The position numbers and the translations under genes were made by a program. A stretch of DNA of 64,000 nucleotides, from positions 1 through 64,000 of the forward strand of contig NZ_JBHTCM010000014.1 of NCBI RefSeq assembly GCF_042665545.1. The letters run 5' to 3'. Of this stretch, positions 1 through 9,705 are shown piece by piece (within the stretch, counting starts at the first letter, position 1; every line of letters starts with the position of its first letter). This stretch comes from Rhodocista pekingensis. Its GTDB lineage: Bacteria > Pseudomonadota > Alphaproteobacteria > Azospirillales > Azospirillaceae. Under the pieces are notes generated by a model. It was not told the DNA's origin and did no database searches. It saw only the letters and a list, made by a program, of their open reading frames with translations.

Positions 1-45
1 GAATGCGCCAACTATCTCAGCAACTCAGGATATGCTTCCGTATAA

Positions 46-735
46 AACGGAAATGCTCTAGGTCTTCCGGGCCAGCCAGGTGCAGCGACGGCGCAGGATC
101 GCCAGCTCGCGTTCCTGAATGCGGGCGTGGACCGCCGCACGGTCTCGCCAGATCTCGTGATGGGTCCGGCATCACCCTATGTGCTTCAGACCGGCGCCGT
201 CATCGCCGCGGCCCTCATCACCGGCATCCGATCCGACCTGCCGGGCCAGATCACCGCGCAGGTTACGGAGCATGTCTACGACAGCCCGACCGGGCGCATC
301 CTGCTCGTCCCACAGGGTACGCGGCTGATCGGCGAGTACAGCAACGATGTCGGTTTCGGTCAGCGCCGGGTGCTGCTTGTCTGGAAGCGGCTCATCCTCC
401 CGAATGGTCGTTCGATCGTCCTGGAACGTCAACCCGGAGCCGACGCGCAAGGCTATGCGGGGCTTCAGGATGGCGTCGACTATCATTGGTGGGATCTCGC
501 CAAGGCTGCCGGCCTGTCGACACTGCTGTCGGTCGGTGCCGAACTCGCCGTTGACGATCAGGATCGGCTGCTCCGGGCGATCCGCAACGGCGGGCAGGAC
601 ACCATCAACGACGCAGGCCAGGAGATCATCCGTCGGCAACTGAATGTCGCGCCGACCCTGACGATCAGACCGGGGTTCCCCGTGCGCGTTATCGTCACCC
701 GCGACCTCGTGCTCGAACCTTATGGAGGGTTGTGA
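46..735 (+). pseudogene. trbI: 3' fragment of conjugal transfer protein TrbI (VirB10-like)
   Basis: The reading frame encodes the C-terminal, periplasmic half of TrbI, the VirB10-type scaffold that spans the envelope in type IV conjugation machines. Characteristic stretches are AFLNAGVDRRTVSPD, ASPYVLQTGAVI, DSPTGRILLVPQGTRLIGEY, IVLERQPGADAQGYAGL and, at the end, PVRVIVTRDLVLEPYGG. An in-frame TAA at 43-45 cuts the frame and the DNA before it does not read as TrbI, so only about 230 of the usual roughly 400 residues remain, without the N-terminal membrane anchor. A GTG at 127 could start a shorter product, but that would be non-functional. The stop overlaps the next start (TGATG). It is unclear whether this is a frameshift, a deletion junction or sequence error, because the window begins here. 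Confidence 0.75.
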
Positions 736-989
736 TGACCAAGCTGAAGCTCGGCCCGATCATCGACGACAAGCCGGTGAAGGTGACGATTGAACTCCCT
801 GCGCCACTGCATCGCGACCTCGTCGCCTACGCCGCAGCACTCGGCCGCGAACAAGGCCAGACCATCGGCGACCCGACCAAGCTGATCGTGCCAATGCTCG
901 AGCGCTTCATTGCAACCGATCGGGGGTTCGCCCGCGCGCGCCGCGATGGGAGTCAACGTGCGGCACGCGCCGATGCTCAGGGCGCATGA
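735..989 (+). CDS. DUF2274 family protein, trb-locus accessory
   Basis: Small protein of 84 residues beginning MTKLKLGPIIDDKPVKV. It matches the DUF2274 family, which in Tn4371-like conjugative elements lies directly after trbI; the function is unknown. The conserved part runs to about residue 68 (TDRGFARARR); the tail looks unconserved. A strong ribosome site GGAGGG at 724-729 supports the ATG at 735, which overlaps the trbI stop by one base, so the two are translationally coupled. The last 83 bases overlap the 3' end of the convergent LysR gene, which suggests that one of the two 3' ends has drifted. Confidence 0.75.
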   Translation: MTKLKLGPIIDDKPVKVTIELPAPLHRDLVAYAAALGREQGQTIGDPTKLIVPMLERFIATDRGFARARRDGSQRAARADAQGA

Positions 990-1905
990 GCCGTTGCCGG
1001 GCGAACCAAGCGTCATCTCGCTCCGAGAAAGACTTTGCCAGCGCCAACAGGCGCTCGAGGTTCCGATGGAGCGCCCCTCGCGGGTGGACAGCACCATAGC
1101 GGAGAACAGCATCCTCGATCCGGCGAAAAGCAATGCCTGGCAGTCCGTGACGGACATGCGCGCTGCCTGCGATGGTGACGCCGTCCCCATGCGCGACGAT
1201 CTGCATCAGAGATTCCCGAGTGACGGACAATTGCTCGATCTGGAGGTCTCCGGTCGAAGTCTGGAGGTTTCGCATCAGGTAACCCTTCGCGAAATCGCCG
1301 GTCGGTAAATCAGTCACCACAAAATGCCGATCACGCAGGTCATTCCACCGGAGCGCCTTCTGATCGGCGAGTGGGTCGCCGTCCGGCAATGCCACGTACA
1401 CGGGCTCAGCCCACAAATGCGTCACGTCAAAGCCCTTCCCGGGCGATGCTTCGGCGACGACACCGACATCAAGCTGCTCCCGCCGCACGGCCGCGATGAG
1501 TTCGGGACAGCTGCCCTCGCTGAACCACAGCCTGACCCCCGGGCGGTCACCCCGAAAGGCCCCGAAGAGCTCAGACAGAAAGCCCATGGTCAGAGGCCCG
1601 AACACGCCGATCCGAAGATGCCGTCCTCTGTTCGCCACCGTTCTTGCGCCGTCGAGCGCCGATCCGATCTGGCGCGCCCCAGGGGCGGCCTGATTCAGAA
1701 ATTGTTTGCCGATGTCTGTCAGGTCGACGCCGGCAGGATGACGGCGGAACAGCTGTGCGCCGATCTCATCCTCGACATCCCGGATGCGGCGGCTGATCGC
1801 CGACTGCTCGACGCCGAGATCTTGCGCCGCGCGCCGGAAGCTGCCGCTTTCCGCAGCAGCGATGATGTAACGCACATGGCGTAGCTCGATCTTCGATCTC
1901 GGCAC
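907..1905 (-). CDS. LysR family transcriptional regulator of the mobile element
   Basis: A 332-residue LysR-type regulator. The N-terminal winged helix-turn-helix covers about residues 6-65 (LRHVRYIIAAAESGSFRRAA, then VEQSAISRRI), followed by the effector-binding fold from about residue 95. The start is GTG at 1905 with GGGGAA just upstream. LysR genes facing the trb cluster are common in Tn4371-type elements of Proteobacteria, but the inducer and targets cannot be told from the sequence. The C-terminus, about 30 residues rich in Arg, His and Pro, overlaps the DUF2274 gene on the other strand and is longer than usual for the family. It may control the divergent 412-base region or the trb genes; that is inference. 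Confidence 0.85.
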   Translation of the reverse strand: MPRSKIELRHVRYIIAAAESGSFRRAAQDLGVEQSAISRRIRDVEDEIGAQLFRRHPAGVDLTDIGKQFLNQAAPGARQIGSALDGARTVANRGRHLRIGVFGPLTMGFLSELFGAFRGDRPGVRLWFSEGSCPELIAAVRREQLDVGVVAEASPGKGFDVTHLWAEPVYVALPDGDPLADQKALRWNDLRDRHFVVTDLPTGDFAKGYLMRNLQTSTGDLQIEQLSVTRESLMQIVAHGDGVTIAGSAHVRHGLPGIAFRRIEDAVLRYGAVHPRGALHRNLERLLALAKSFSERDDAWFARQRLMRPEHRRVPHVDSHRGARGRTPDRLQ

Positions 1906-2317
1906 GATGGTTCCCCATGATGCAAAGGTCTTTGCAAACGTAGCCCCGTCAGCCCCCGAGAACTGTCCCGATCAGATTATGGGTCTTCTCCGTCTCCTCG
2001 CTACCGCCGCCCACGAAATCCTTAAGTGTCACACATTCGACTGTTGCTACGTCGCTAGCGGACTTCCGGATCGCATCTCGCCGGTGCAAGCAGTAAATGG
2101 TGCGTGATCTGAACAGCGCAATTACGGCGCGGAACGCGTGCGGCGAGTCGTGCAGATTCTGTGGGCTGACGGATGTCCGGCCGCGCTGTCAGGACTGAAA
2201 ATGACCCGCCGTTTTCCACGCCAGAGCCCGAAATTGCCGCACGCCACTCGGGAGGGACTTCCGGCATCGGCACCTATCGTTCTCAATCGCCAGCGACAGC
2301 CGCTAAGGAGATTGGGT
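1906..2317. other. Non-coding gap between LysR and AlpA-like genes
   Basis: This 412-base divergent spacer separates the LysR gene (leftward) from the AlpA-like gene (rightward) and must hold both promoters. It is less GC-rich than the chromosome to the right, as the rest of the element is. Short open frames here lack ribosome sites and recognisable products, so I call no gene. No convincing -35/-10 pair or LysR box stands out by eye. Confidence 0.4.
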
Positions 2318-2593
2318 ATGGGTCACCGCGAGCCTTTGGAGATCAGGAAGACAATCCGGCGGCACCAACTGCGCGAGATGGTGCCCCTAGCCGACAGCAC
2401 AATCTACGAGATGGAGCAGCGCGGCGAATTCCCACGCCGCTTCGCGCTGTCGCCGCGCTGCATCGTCTGGGACCTCGCCGAGGTCCACGCTTGGTTGCTG
2501 GCGCGGCGCGCGAAGCCAATCCCTCGCGCACAGCATCCCGACGTCACCAAGCGCAAGTCCCGCCCGGTCAAAGGGCAGGATCAAGCGCGATAG
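2318..2593 (+). CDS. AlpA family regulator / excisionase-like protein
   Basis: A 91-residue protein with a single winged-helix DNA-binding unit of the AlpA type: LREMVPLADSTIYEMEQRGE followed by FPRRFALSPRCIVWDLAEVHAWL. Family members act as excisionases or as activators of the neighbouring integrase (AlpA of prophage CP4-57 is the example). The ATG at 2318 is chosen over an upstream in-frame start because AAGGAG lies at 2305-2310. The C-terminus is basic (TKRKSRPVKGQDQAR). The gene converges on and overlaps the integrase gene by 26 bases, so transcription of one could interfere with the other. A role as recombination directionality factor is inferred from family and location. Confidence 0.8.
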   Translation: MGHREPLEIRKTIRRHQLREMVPLADSTIYEMEQRGEFPRRFALSPRCIVWDLAEVHAWLLARRAKPIPRAQHPDVTKRKSRPVKGQDQAR

Positions 2594-3824
2594 ACGGCAT
2601 GGCTGTCGGCAGCAGCGTCGGAACATACTTCCGGCCCTCGACCCAGGCATCGACGGTGTCAGCCCATTCCTGCATCATGTGGCGACGCTGAACCTCATAT
2701 TCAGCCTTGTTGTAGACGCCGCGTGATGAACGCCCGTCCTCGTGCGCCAGGCACTTTTCGATCCAGTCGCGGTTGAAGCCCAGCTCATTGAGCAGCGTCG
2801 AGCCCGTGCGGCGCAGGTCATGCACGGTGAACGGCTCCAGTGGCAGCCCCTCCTTCTTGGCCTGTTCGACGACAGCGTAGGTGACCCGGTTGAAGGTCGC
2901 CCGCGACATCGGCGCATCCGCATCGTAGCGGGACGGCAGCAGATACCTTGAATTGCCGGCGCAGGTCTTGAGCGCAATCATGATGTCGAGGGTCTGCCGG
3001 CACAGGTAGACATTGTGCGGCTTCGACCGCTTCATGCGCTCCTTCGGGATCGTCCAGACGGCGTTCTCGAAATCCACCTCATCCCAGACCGCGTCCTGCA
3101 ATTCGCTCTTCCGGACCATGGTGAGGAGGTAGAGCTTCATGCCGAGACGGATCGTCGGCAGCGTCGCGACATGCTCGAGCTGCTTGAGCATGATGCGGAT
3201 CTCGGTCGGCGACAGCGCCCTATCCTTCGGCGTAAAGGTGGCGATCGAGGCAGGACCAACGTCATCGGCCGGGTTCGCGACCTTTTCGCCGTGGAGAATG
3301 GCGAAGGCGTAGATCTGCTTCAGGATATCCCGCACATGGATGGCCGTCGCCGGCGCGCCCCGTTCGACGATCTTGGCGCAGTGGGCGCGCAGGTCGTCAG
3401 GCGTGATCTCGGTCAGCAAACGGTTTCGCCAGACGGGCTTGAGTTCACGCTCGAAGATCGCGCGGCGCATGGCTCGTGTGCTGTCGGCCATCGGGGCGCC
3501 CGTCAGCCACTTCTCGCCGAACTCGCCGAAGCTCTTAGCCTCCTTGATCCGGCGCTTCTCCCGCTGCTTCTCTATGGCGGGGGACCGCCCCTCGGCGATC
3601 ATCCGTTTCGCGTCCAGGCACAGCTCGCGCGCCCGGGCGAGTGAGATCCCATCTCGGGCATACTTGCCGAGATGGACGGTCTCCCGCCTGCCGTTCAGCC
3701 GGTAGTCGAGCCTGAACGAGATGCCGCCTGTCGGCGCGACGCGCACATACATGCCGTCACGATCGGTCACCTTGTACATTTTGGCTTTTGGTTTCAGGCA
3801 CTTGAGTGCTGCGTCCGTCAACAT
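2568..3824 (-). CDS. int: P4-type tyrosine recombinase (integrase), guaA-targeting
   Basis: A 418-residue site-specific recombinase that would insert and excise the element. An N-terminal DUF4102 arm-binding domain (about 1-90, with TVHLGKYARDGISLARARE), a SAM-like core-binding domain (about 100-190) and the catalytic domain are all present. The catalytic residues are visible: Arg238 (TMVRKSEL), His335 and Arg338 (VHDLRRTGST), His361 (LAHEDG) and the nucleophile Tyr371 (GVYNKAEY). A strong GAGGAGG site precedes the ATG at 3824. The gene points away from guaA, whose 3' end lies 294 bases upstream, the standard arrangement when the integrase sits at the attachment end. It appears intact. Confidence 0.93.
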   Translation of the reverse strand: MLTDAALKCLKPKAKMYKVTDRDGMYVRVAPTGGISFRLDYRLNGRRETVHLGKYARDGISLARARELCLDAKRMIAEGRSPAIEKQREKRRIKEAKSFGEFGEKWLTGAPMADSTRAMRRAIFERELKPVWRNRLLTEITPDDLRAHCAKIVERGAPATAIHVRDILKQIYAFAILHGEKVANPADDVGPASIATFTPKDRALSPTEIRIMLKQLEHVATLPTIRLGMKLYLLTMVRKSELQDAVWDEVDFENAVWTIPKERMKRSKPHNVYLCRQTLDIMIALKTCAGNSRYLLPSRYDADAPMSRATFNRVTYAVVEQAKKEGLPLEPFTVHDLRRTGSTLLNELGFNRDWIEKCLAHEDGRSSRGVYNKAEYEVQRRHMMQEWADTVDAWVEGRKYVPTLLPTAMPSIALDPAL

Positions 3825-3840
3825 TTGGGCCTCCTCGCGG

Positions 3841-3992
3841 AAAAAGGACCGTCACGCGGTTTTTGGAGGCGTCAGGCGGAGAAATCTGTTTAATTTCAGC
3901 GTGTAAGGCTGAAAAAAGTACCGTCATTGGCCTCGGTCGCTCTGACGGTACTTTCGATTTTCCGGATGATCAACGGGGGGCGGGTCCGTCAC
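3841..3992. promoter_or_regulatory. Integrase control region with repeated ACCGTCA motifs
   Basis: Three clear copies of one motif lie upstream of int. AAAGGACCGTCA is at 3843-3854 and AAAGTACCGTCA at 3915-3926; the exact reverse complement of the second, TGACGGTACTTT, is at 3943-3954. The last two form a perfect 12-bp inverted repeat with a 16-base spacer. A weaker copy, GGGTCCGTCA, is at 3983-3992. A separate dyad TTTCAGC-N7-GCTGAAA is at 3894-3914. Their position between the integrase start and the attachment site suits arm-type integrase sites, AlpA/Xis sites or an operator. The repeats are seen directly; the binding role is inference. Confidence 0.55.
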
Positions 3993-4021
3993 CAGACCCG
4001 ACAGACGCGTTCTATGCCCAC

Positions 4022-4041
4022 CGATAGACCTCGATAGACCT
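4022..4041. repeat. Two 10-bp direct repeats near the attachment site
   Basis: CGATAGACCT occurs twice in tandem (4022-4031 and 4032-4041), about 80 bases from the guaA stop codon and inside the mobile element. The spacing of about one helical turn fits a pair of protein-binding sites, for example for an excisionase, but nothing else shows this. Confidence 0.5.
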
Positions 4042-4112
4042 TGGCTCAATTATTTTTGTTTTTCAGTGTATTAGAGCGTATTCCGGCGTAGTTTCGGATA
4101 CCCTCGGATGGG

Positions 4113-4140
4113 CAAAAATTATTCCCACTCGATGGTGCCA
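4113..4140. other. Probable attachment site at the 3' end of guaA
   Basis: The guaA stop codon and last codons (4119-4140, reading leftward ...GGCACCATCGAGTGGGAATAA) are the predicted recombination core. The guaA 3' end is a known hotspot for genomic islands carrying P4-type integrases, and here an intact integrase lies 294 bases away with foreign-looking DNA on one side and core genes on the other. The element restored a complete guaA C-terminus (PPGTIEWE). The second copy of the core, which would mark the far end, is not in the window, so the exact core limits cannot be set. Confidence 0.6.
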
Positions 4141-5696
4141 GGGGGCTTCGAGGTGATGTCGTAGGTCACCCGGTTGATGCCGCGGACCTCGTTGATGATG
4201 CGGGTGGCGACGCGGCCCAGGAAGCCGTGGTCGAACGGGTAGTAGTCGGCCGTCATGCCGTCCACGCTGGTGACCGCCCGCAGGGCACAGGCATAGTCGT
4301 AGGTGCGGCCGTCGCCCATCACGCCCACGGTGCGCACCGGCAGCAGCACGGCGAAGGCCTGCCAGATGGCGTCGTAGAGGCCGGCGTTGCGGATCTCCTC
4401 CAGATAGACCTGGTCCGCCTTGCGCAGGATCTCCAGCTTCTCCCGCGTGATCTCGCCGGGCACGCGGATGGCGAGGCCGGGACCGGGGAACGGGTGGCGG
4501 CCGACGAAGCTGTGCGGCAGGCCCAGCTCGCGACCGAGCGCCCGCACCTCGTCCTTGAACAGCTCGCGCAGCGGCTCGACCAGCTTGAGCTTCATGCGCT
4601 CGGGCAGGCCGCCGACATTGTGGTGCGACTTGATCGTCACCGACGGGCCGCCGGTGAAGCTGACGCTCTCGATCACGTCGGGGTAGAGCGTGCCCTGGGC
4701 CAGGAACTCCGCCCCGCCGATCTTCGCCGCCTCGCGGTCGAACACCTCGATGAAAAGCCGCCCGATGGTCTTGCGCTTGACCTCCGGGTCGCTGACGCCC
4801 TCCAGCTCGCCCAGGAACAGGTCGGCCGCGTCCACATGCACCAGCGGGATGTTGTAGTGGTCGCGGAACAGCGTCACCACCTCCTGCGCCTCCCCGGCCC
4901 GCATCAGGCCGGTATCGACGAAGATGCAGGTGAGCTGCTCGCCGATCGCCTCATGGATCAGCACGGCGGCGACGGAGCTGTCCACGCCGCCGGACAGACC
5001 GCAGATCACCTTGCCCCTGCCGACCTGGGCGCGGATCTTCTCCACCGCCTGGGCGCGGTAGGCGGCCATCGTCCAGCCGCCGGACAGGCCCGCGACGCCG
5101 AACAGGAAGTTGCGGATCAGGGCATCGCCGTGCGGGGTGTGGACCACCTCCGGGTGGAACTGCACGCCGTAGAAGCGGCGCACATCGTCGGCCACGATGG
5201 CGTAGGGCGCGCCCTCGCTGGTGGCGACGGTGCGGAAGCCGTCGGGCAGGCGGGCGACGCGGTCGCCATGGCTCATCCACACTTGCTCCCGCGCGCCGGG
5301 CGTCCAGACGCCGTCGAACAGGGCGCAGGGTTCCCGCACGTCCACGAAGGCGCGGCCGAACTCCCGCGTGTCGCCCGGCTCCACCTTGCCGCCGAGCTGT
5401 TCGCACATGGTCTGCTGGCCGTAGCAGATGCCCAGAACCGGCACGCCCAGGGTCCACACCGCCTCGGGCGCGCGGGGGCTGCCGGCCTCGGTCACGCTGG
5501 CCGGGCCGCCGGACAGGATCACGGCGCGGGGGGCGAAGGCCCGCACCCGCTCGTCCCCGACGCTGAAGGGAAGGATCTCGCAGTAGACGCCGGCCTCGCG
5601 GATGCGGCGGGCGATCAACTGCGTCACCTGCGAGCCGAAATCCAGGATCAGGACCCGGTCGTTGGTGAGGGCGGCGGGGGCGGGAGTGTTCGGCAT
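4119..5696 (-). CDS. guaA: GMP synthase (glutamine-hydrolysing)
   Basis: A 525-residue cytoplasmic enzyme that converts XMP to GMP using glutamine and ATP. The N-terminal class I glutamine amidotransferase has the nucleophile Cys91 (GICYGQQ) with His181 and Glu183 (FHPEVVHT). The ATP pyrophosphatase domain has the P-loop SGGVDS at 235-240, and the dimerisation domain ends in GTIEWE. Length and ends are normal. Purine synthesis is completed by guaB nearby on the same strand. Transcription of guaA reads into the mobile element and toward its integrase gene on the same strand. Confidence 0.98.
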   Translation of the reverse strand: MPNTPAPAALTNDRVLILDFGSQVTQLIARRIREAGVYCEILPFSVGDERVRAFAPRAVILSGGPASVTEAGSPRAPEAVWTLGVPVLGICYGQQTMCEQLGGKVEPGDTREFGRAFVDVREPCALFDGVWTPGAREQVWMSHGDRVARLPDGFRTVATSEGAPYAIVADDVRRFYGVQFHPEVVHTPHGDALIRNFLFGVAGLSGGWTMAAYRAQAVEKIRAQVGRGKVICGLSGGVDSSVAAVLIHEAIGEQLTCIFVDTGLMRAGEAQEVVTLFRDHYNIPLVHVDAADLFLGELEGVSDPEVKRKTIGRLFIEVFDREAAKIGGAEFLAQGTLYPDVIESVSFTGGPSVTIKSHHNVGGLPERMKLKLVEPLRELFKDEVRALGRELGLPHSFVGRHPFPGPGLAIRVPGEITREKLEILRKADQVYLEEIRNAGLYDAIWQAFAVLLPVRTVGVMGDGRTYDYACALRAVTSVDGMTADYYPFDHGFLGRVATRIINEVRGINRVTYDITSKPPGTIEWE

Positions 5697-5861
5697 GGAT
5701 GCACTGACCTGCGGCGGGGCGCCCGCGTCCCCGCTTGCGGGACACCGGCGCTTGTGGATGGGCGCTGGGAAGTGCGCCGCAACCTATCCCAGGGCGCCGG
5801 GGGCCGCAAGCGCGCCCGGCGCAGGGCGCCCCCGCCGGTCCGGTCGCCCCCGGGCGGTCTA

Positions 5862-6554
5862 TCAGTCCCGGGTCCCGGTGTCCTTCGTGCTGATGGAGGT
5901 CCAGAGCGCCGGCTGCGACAGGATGATGGTCGGGTTCTCCTTCAGCAGCCGCCGCTCCTTGGGGATGTTGACCCGGCCGCGGTCGTCGGCCGCGATCGTG
6001 CTCTCACCCTTGGGGCCTGCCAGGGTGGCCGTGCAGCCGGTGCCGCACTGGACGCGCAGCACCTTGGCCGACGGCACGGCGAAGGCGAAGAACCCCGCCT
6101 CCTTCCCGATCACGGCATCGAACTGGCCGAACGCGGCGACGACGTCCGCATAGGGGAAGCGGGTCGGATCGTCGAGCTTCATGCCGACCTGGACCCGGAT
6201 CGCGAACCGCTCCGGGTCCTGGTTCAGCTCGATCCGCGCCCCCTCCTCCACCCAGGCGGGGTTCATCGGCAGGGTGAAGGCGTTCTCCTTGTCCACGGGC
6301 ACGGTCTGCGGGCCGTCCGCCGTGAGGATACGCATCTCCACCGGTCCCAGCTCCGTGTCCCGGTCCTTGGCGCGGAGCGAGGTGCGCAGCGCCAGACGCT
6401 CCGTCCCCGGCCGGGGCTCGAAGCGCTTCAGCTCGTCGTAGAAGTCCTTGTAGGGGACCTCGAAGGCGGCCGCCGGACCGGCCAGGACCGGTCCGGCGAG
6501 AAGACAGGCGAGAAGGCCAGTACGGAGAATCGTCAGGAAGCGGCTGAAGGGCAT
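5862..6554 (-). CDS. Conserved secreted protein of unknown function
   Basis: A 230-residue protein with a clear Sec signal peptide (basic start, hydrophobic run LACLLAGPVLAGPAAA, cleavage probably near residue 30), so it is periplasmic or exported. The mature part begins FEVPYKDFYDELKRFEP and contains two cysteines six residues apart (VQCGTGCTA) that could form a disulfide. The layout, with a DFY..LK start followed by beta-rich sequence, faintly recalls DUF2987 proteins, but I would not assign it. It stands 165 bases downstream of guaA's start and 108 bases from thiC on the same strand, with no obvious functional link to either. Confidence 0.7.
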   Translation of the reverse strand: MPFSRFLTILRTGLLACLLAGPVLAGPAAAFEVPYKDFYDELKRFEPRPGTERLALRTSLRAKDRDTELGPVEMRILTADGPQTVPVDKENAFTLPMNPAWVEEGARIELNQDPERFAIRVQVGMKLDDPTRFPYADVVAAFGQFDAVIGKEAGFFAFAVPSAKVLRVQCGTGCTATLAGPKGESTIAADDRGRVNIPKERRLLKENPTIILSQPALWTSISTKDTGTRD

Positions 6555-6662
6555 GACGCACGCTGTGGCAATTCCGGATGCGTCATCCTAGCACATCCGC
6601 CGCCCCGCGCTGTGCGTCCCGTCACCGGCGCCGCCCCTGGTCCCCCTGCCCGCCGTCTCCGG

Positions 6663-8534
<1,872 letters not shown>

Positions 8535-8590
8535 TGGGATCTCCACCGTCTGGGTTGCGGAGATCCGGGCGCTGCGCGAAGCGGCCGGAG

Positions 8591-8607
8591 CGGATGCAGG
8601 GCATCCG
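8591..8607 (-). promoter_or_regulatory. Hairpin in the riboswitch expression platform
   Basis: CGGATGC-AGG-GCATCCG is a perfect 7-bp stem with a 3-base loop directly after the aptamer. It lacks a following U-run, so it is not a canonical terminator. It may be an alternative fold linked to ligand binding, with control at translation; this is inference. Confidence 0.4.
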
Positions 8608-8610
8608 CCG

Positions 8611-8725
8611 GTTCCATCCCTACGCCGGTACGACCCGGATCAGGTTCGAAGGGTTCCCGCGCGCCTGTCCGCCCCTGGCGGCCGGCCTGCGGTGTCTCAG
8701 CCCCTGCCGGGGCACCCCTGGAAAC
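8611..8725 (-). ncRNA. TPP riboswitch (THI element) of thiC
   Basis: On the minus strand the conserved parts of the aptamer are all visible in order: a GGGGTGCCC stem start, GGCTGAGA (tctcagcc on the plus strand, near 8695-8703), GAACCTGATCCGGGT (near 8634-8648) and the closing GGCGTAGGGATGGAA next to 8612. It binds thiamine pyrophosphate and lies 77 bases upstream of the preferred thiC start. The expression platform probably includes the short hairpin at 8591-8607. Confidence 0.93.
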
Positions 8726-8844
8726 CAGCGGACGGTGGGGCGTTCCGGCCGTCCTGTCAACCGGGCGAAGGGACGATGGCGCCGTGATGGCACCGTCAGG
8801 CGGCAGGAGCGGACCCGTCAGGCCCGGGTCAGCCCGCAGGCCGG

Positions 8845-9450
8845 TCAGCCCACATGCGGGTCGGCGGCCTGCCGCGCCAGCGGGACCAGGTCGGTCCAGC
8901 CATAGGCGATCTCCGTCAGGCGGGCGCCGGCGAAGCTGATCGGCTGCTCCGCCAGCCGCGTCCCGCCCATCCGTTCATAGAACCAGCGCGAGGGGTTGTC
9001 GCGCAGCACCCAGACGACGGCGGAGCGCATGCCGCACTCCAGCAGTTCCTGGGCCATGGCGCCCATCAGGCGGCGGCCCCAGCCCATCCCCTGCATGTGG
9101 TCCAGCATGTAGAGGGCGTAGAACTCCCCGCCATACCCCTCCAGCGAGGTCCGCTGCGGGCCGCAGGAGCCGAATCCGATGACGCCGTTGCGGGCGTGCG
9201 GATCGTCCGGATCGACGGCGACGAAGGTGCGCCGGCCGCGCCCCTCGGCCGCCAGCATGGTGCGCCAGCGGGCGGCATAGGCGGGCGGCGACAGCCCGAC
9301 CAGATAGCGGTCGGGCAGCATCCCCGGATAGGTGGAGCGCCAGCTCGTGACATGCACCCGCGCGATGCCCGCGGCATCCGCCGGGATCGCCGGACGGATG
9401 CCCGCACCCGGTCTGGCGCGGCGGGGGGTATCCGGCGCGTCGCCGCTCAT
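8845..9450 (-). CDS. GNAT family N-acetyltransferase
   Basis: A 201-residue acetyltransferase of the GNAT fold. IRPAIPADAAGIARVHVTSW marks the first strand and helix, and the acetyl-CoA loop is MQGMGWGRRLMGAM, followed by WVLRDNPSRWFYERMG, which is typical of the C-terminal half. Members modify small molecules or protein amino groups; the substrate is unknown. The ATG at 9450 is selected because GGAGGG precedes it; in-frame codons extend further upstream but without a ribosome site. It is downstream of rsmB on the same strand with a 255-base gap. Confidence 0.87.
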   Translation of the reverse strand: MSGDAPDTPRRARPGAGIRPAIPADAAGIARVHVTSWRSTYPGMLPDRYLVGLSPPAYAARWRTMLAAEGRGRRTFVAVDPDDPHARNGVIGFGSCGPQRTSLEGYGGEFYALYMLDHMQGMGWGRRLMGAMAQELLECGMRSAVVWVLRDNPSRWFYERMGGTRLAEQPISFAGARLTEIAYGWTDLVPLARQAADPHVG

Positions 9451-9705
9451 GGCATCCCTCCGGGCGGGACCGCACCGGGGGAAGGCCTCTCCGGACGGCA
9501 GGCGGAACCGCGCCCGGAAAGGGTCGGCGGCACTGGGACAGGCGACTGGGGCGACGGCTGCATCCTTCGGCTCCCGGCTTCGGATGACCATCCTGCCGCA
9601 ATTCTCCCGCAACTCCAACCCGACGGAGGGAGAGGGGGCGGCAGGGATGCCGCGGAGCGGACACAAGAATGGAAAGTCGGCCGGCGGGACTGCCGGGGCC
9701 CGCCG

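Noticed and set aside
3..554. Plus-strand frame overlapping the trbI fragment
   Set aside because: Translation is Arg/Pro/Cys-rich and unlike any protein; the trbI frame over the same bases is recognisable.
1907..2107. A 66-codon frame between the LysR and AlpA-like genes
   Set aside because: No ribosome site and no conserved pattern.
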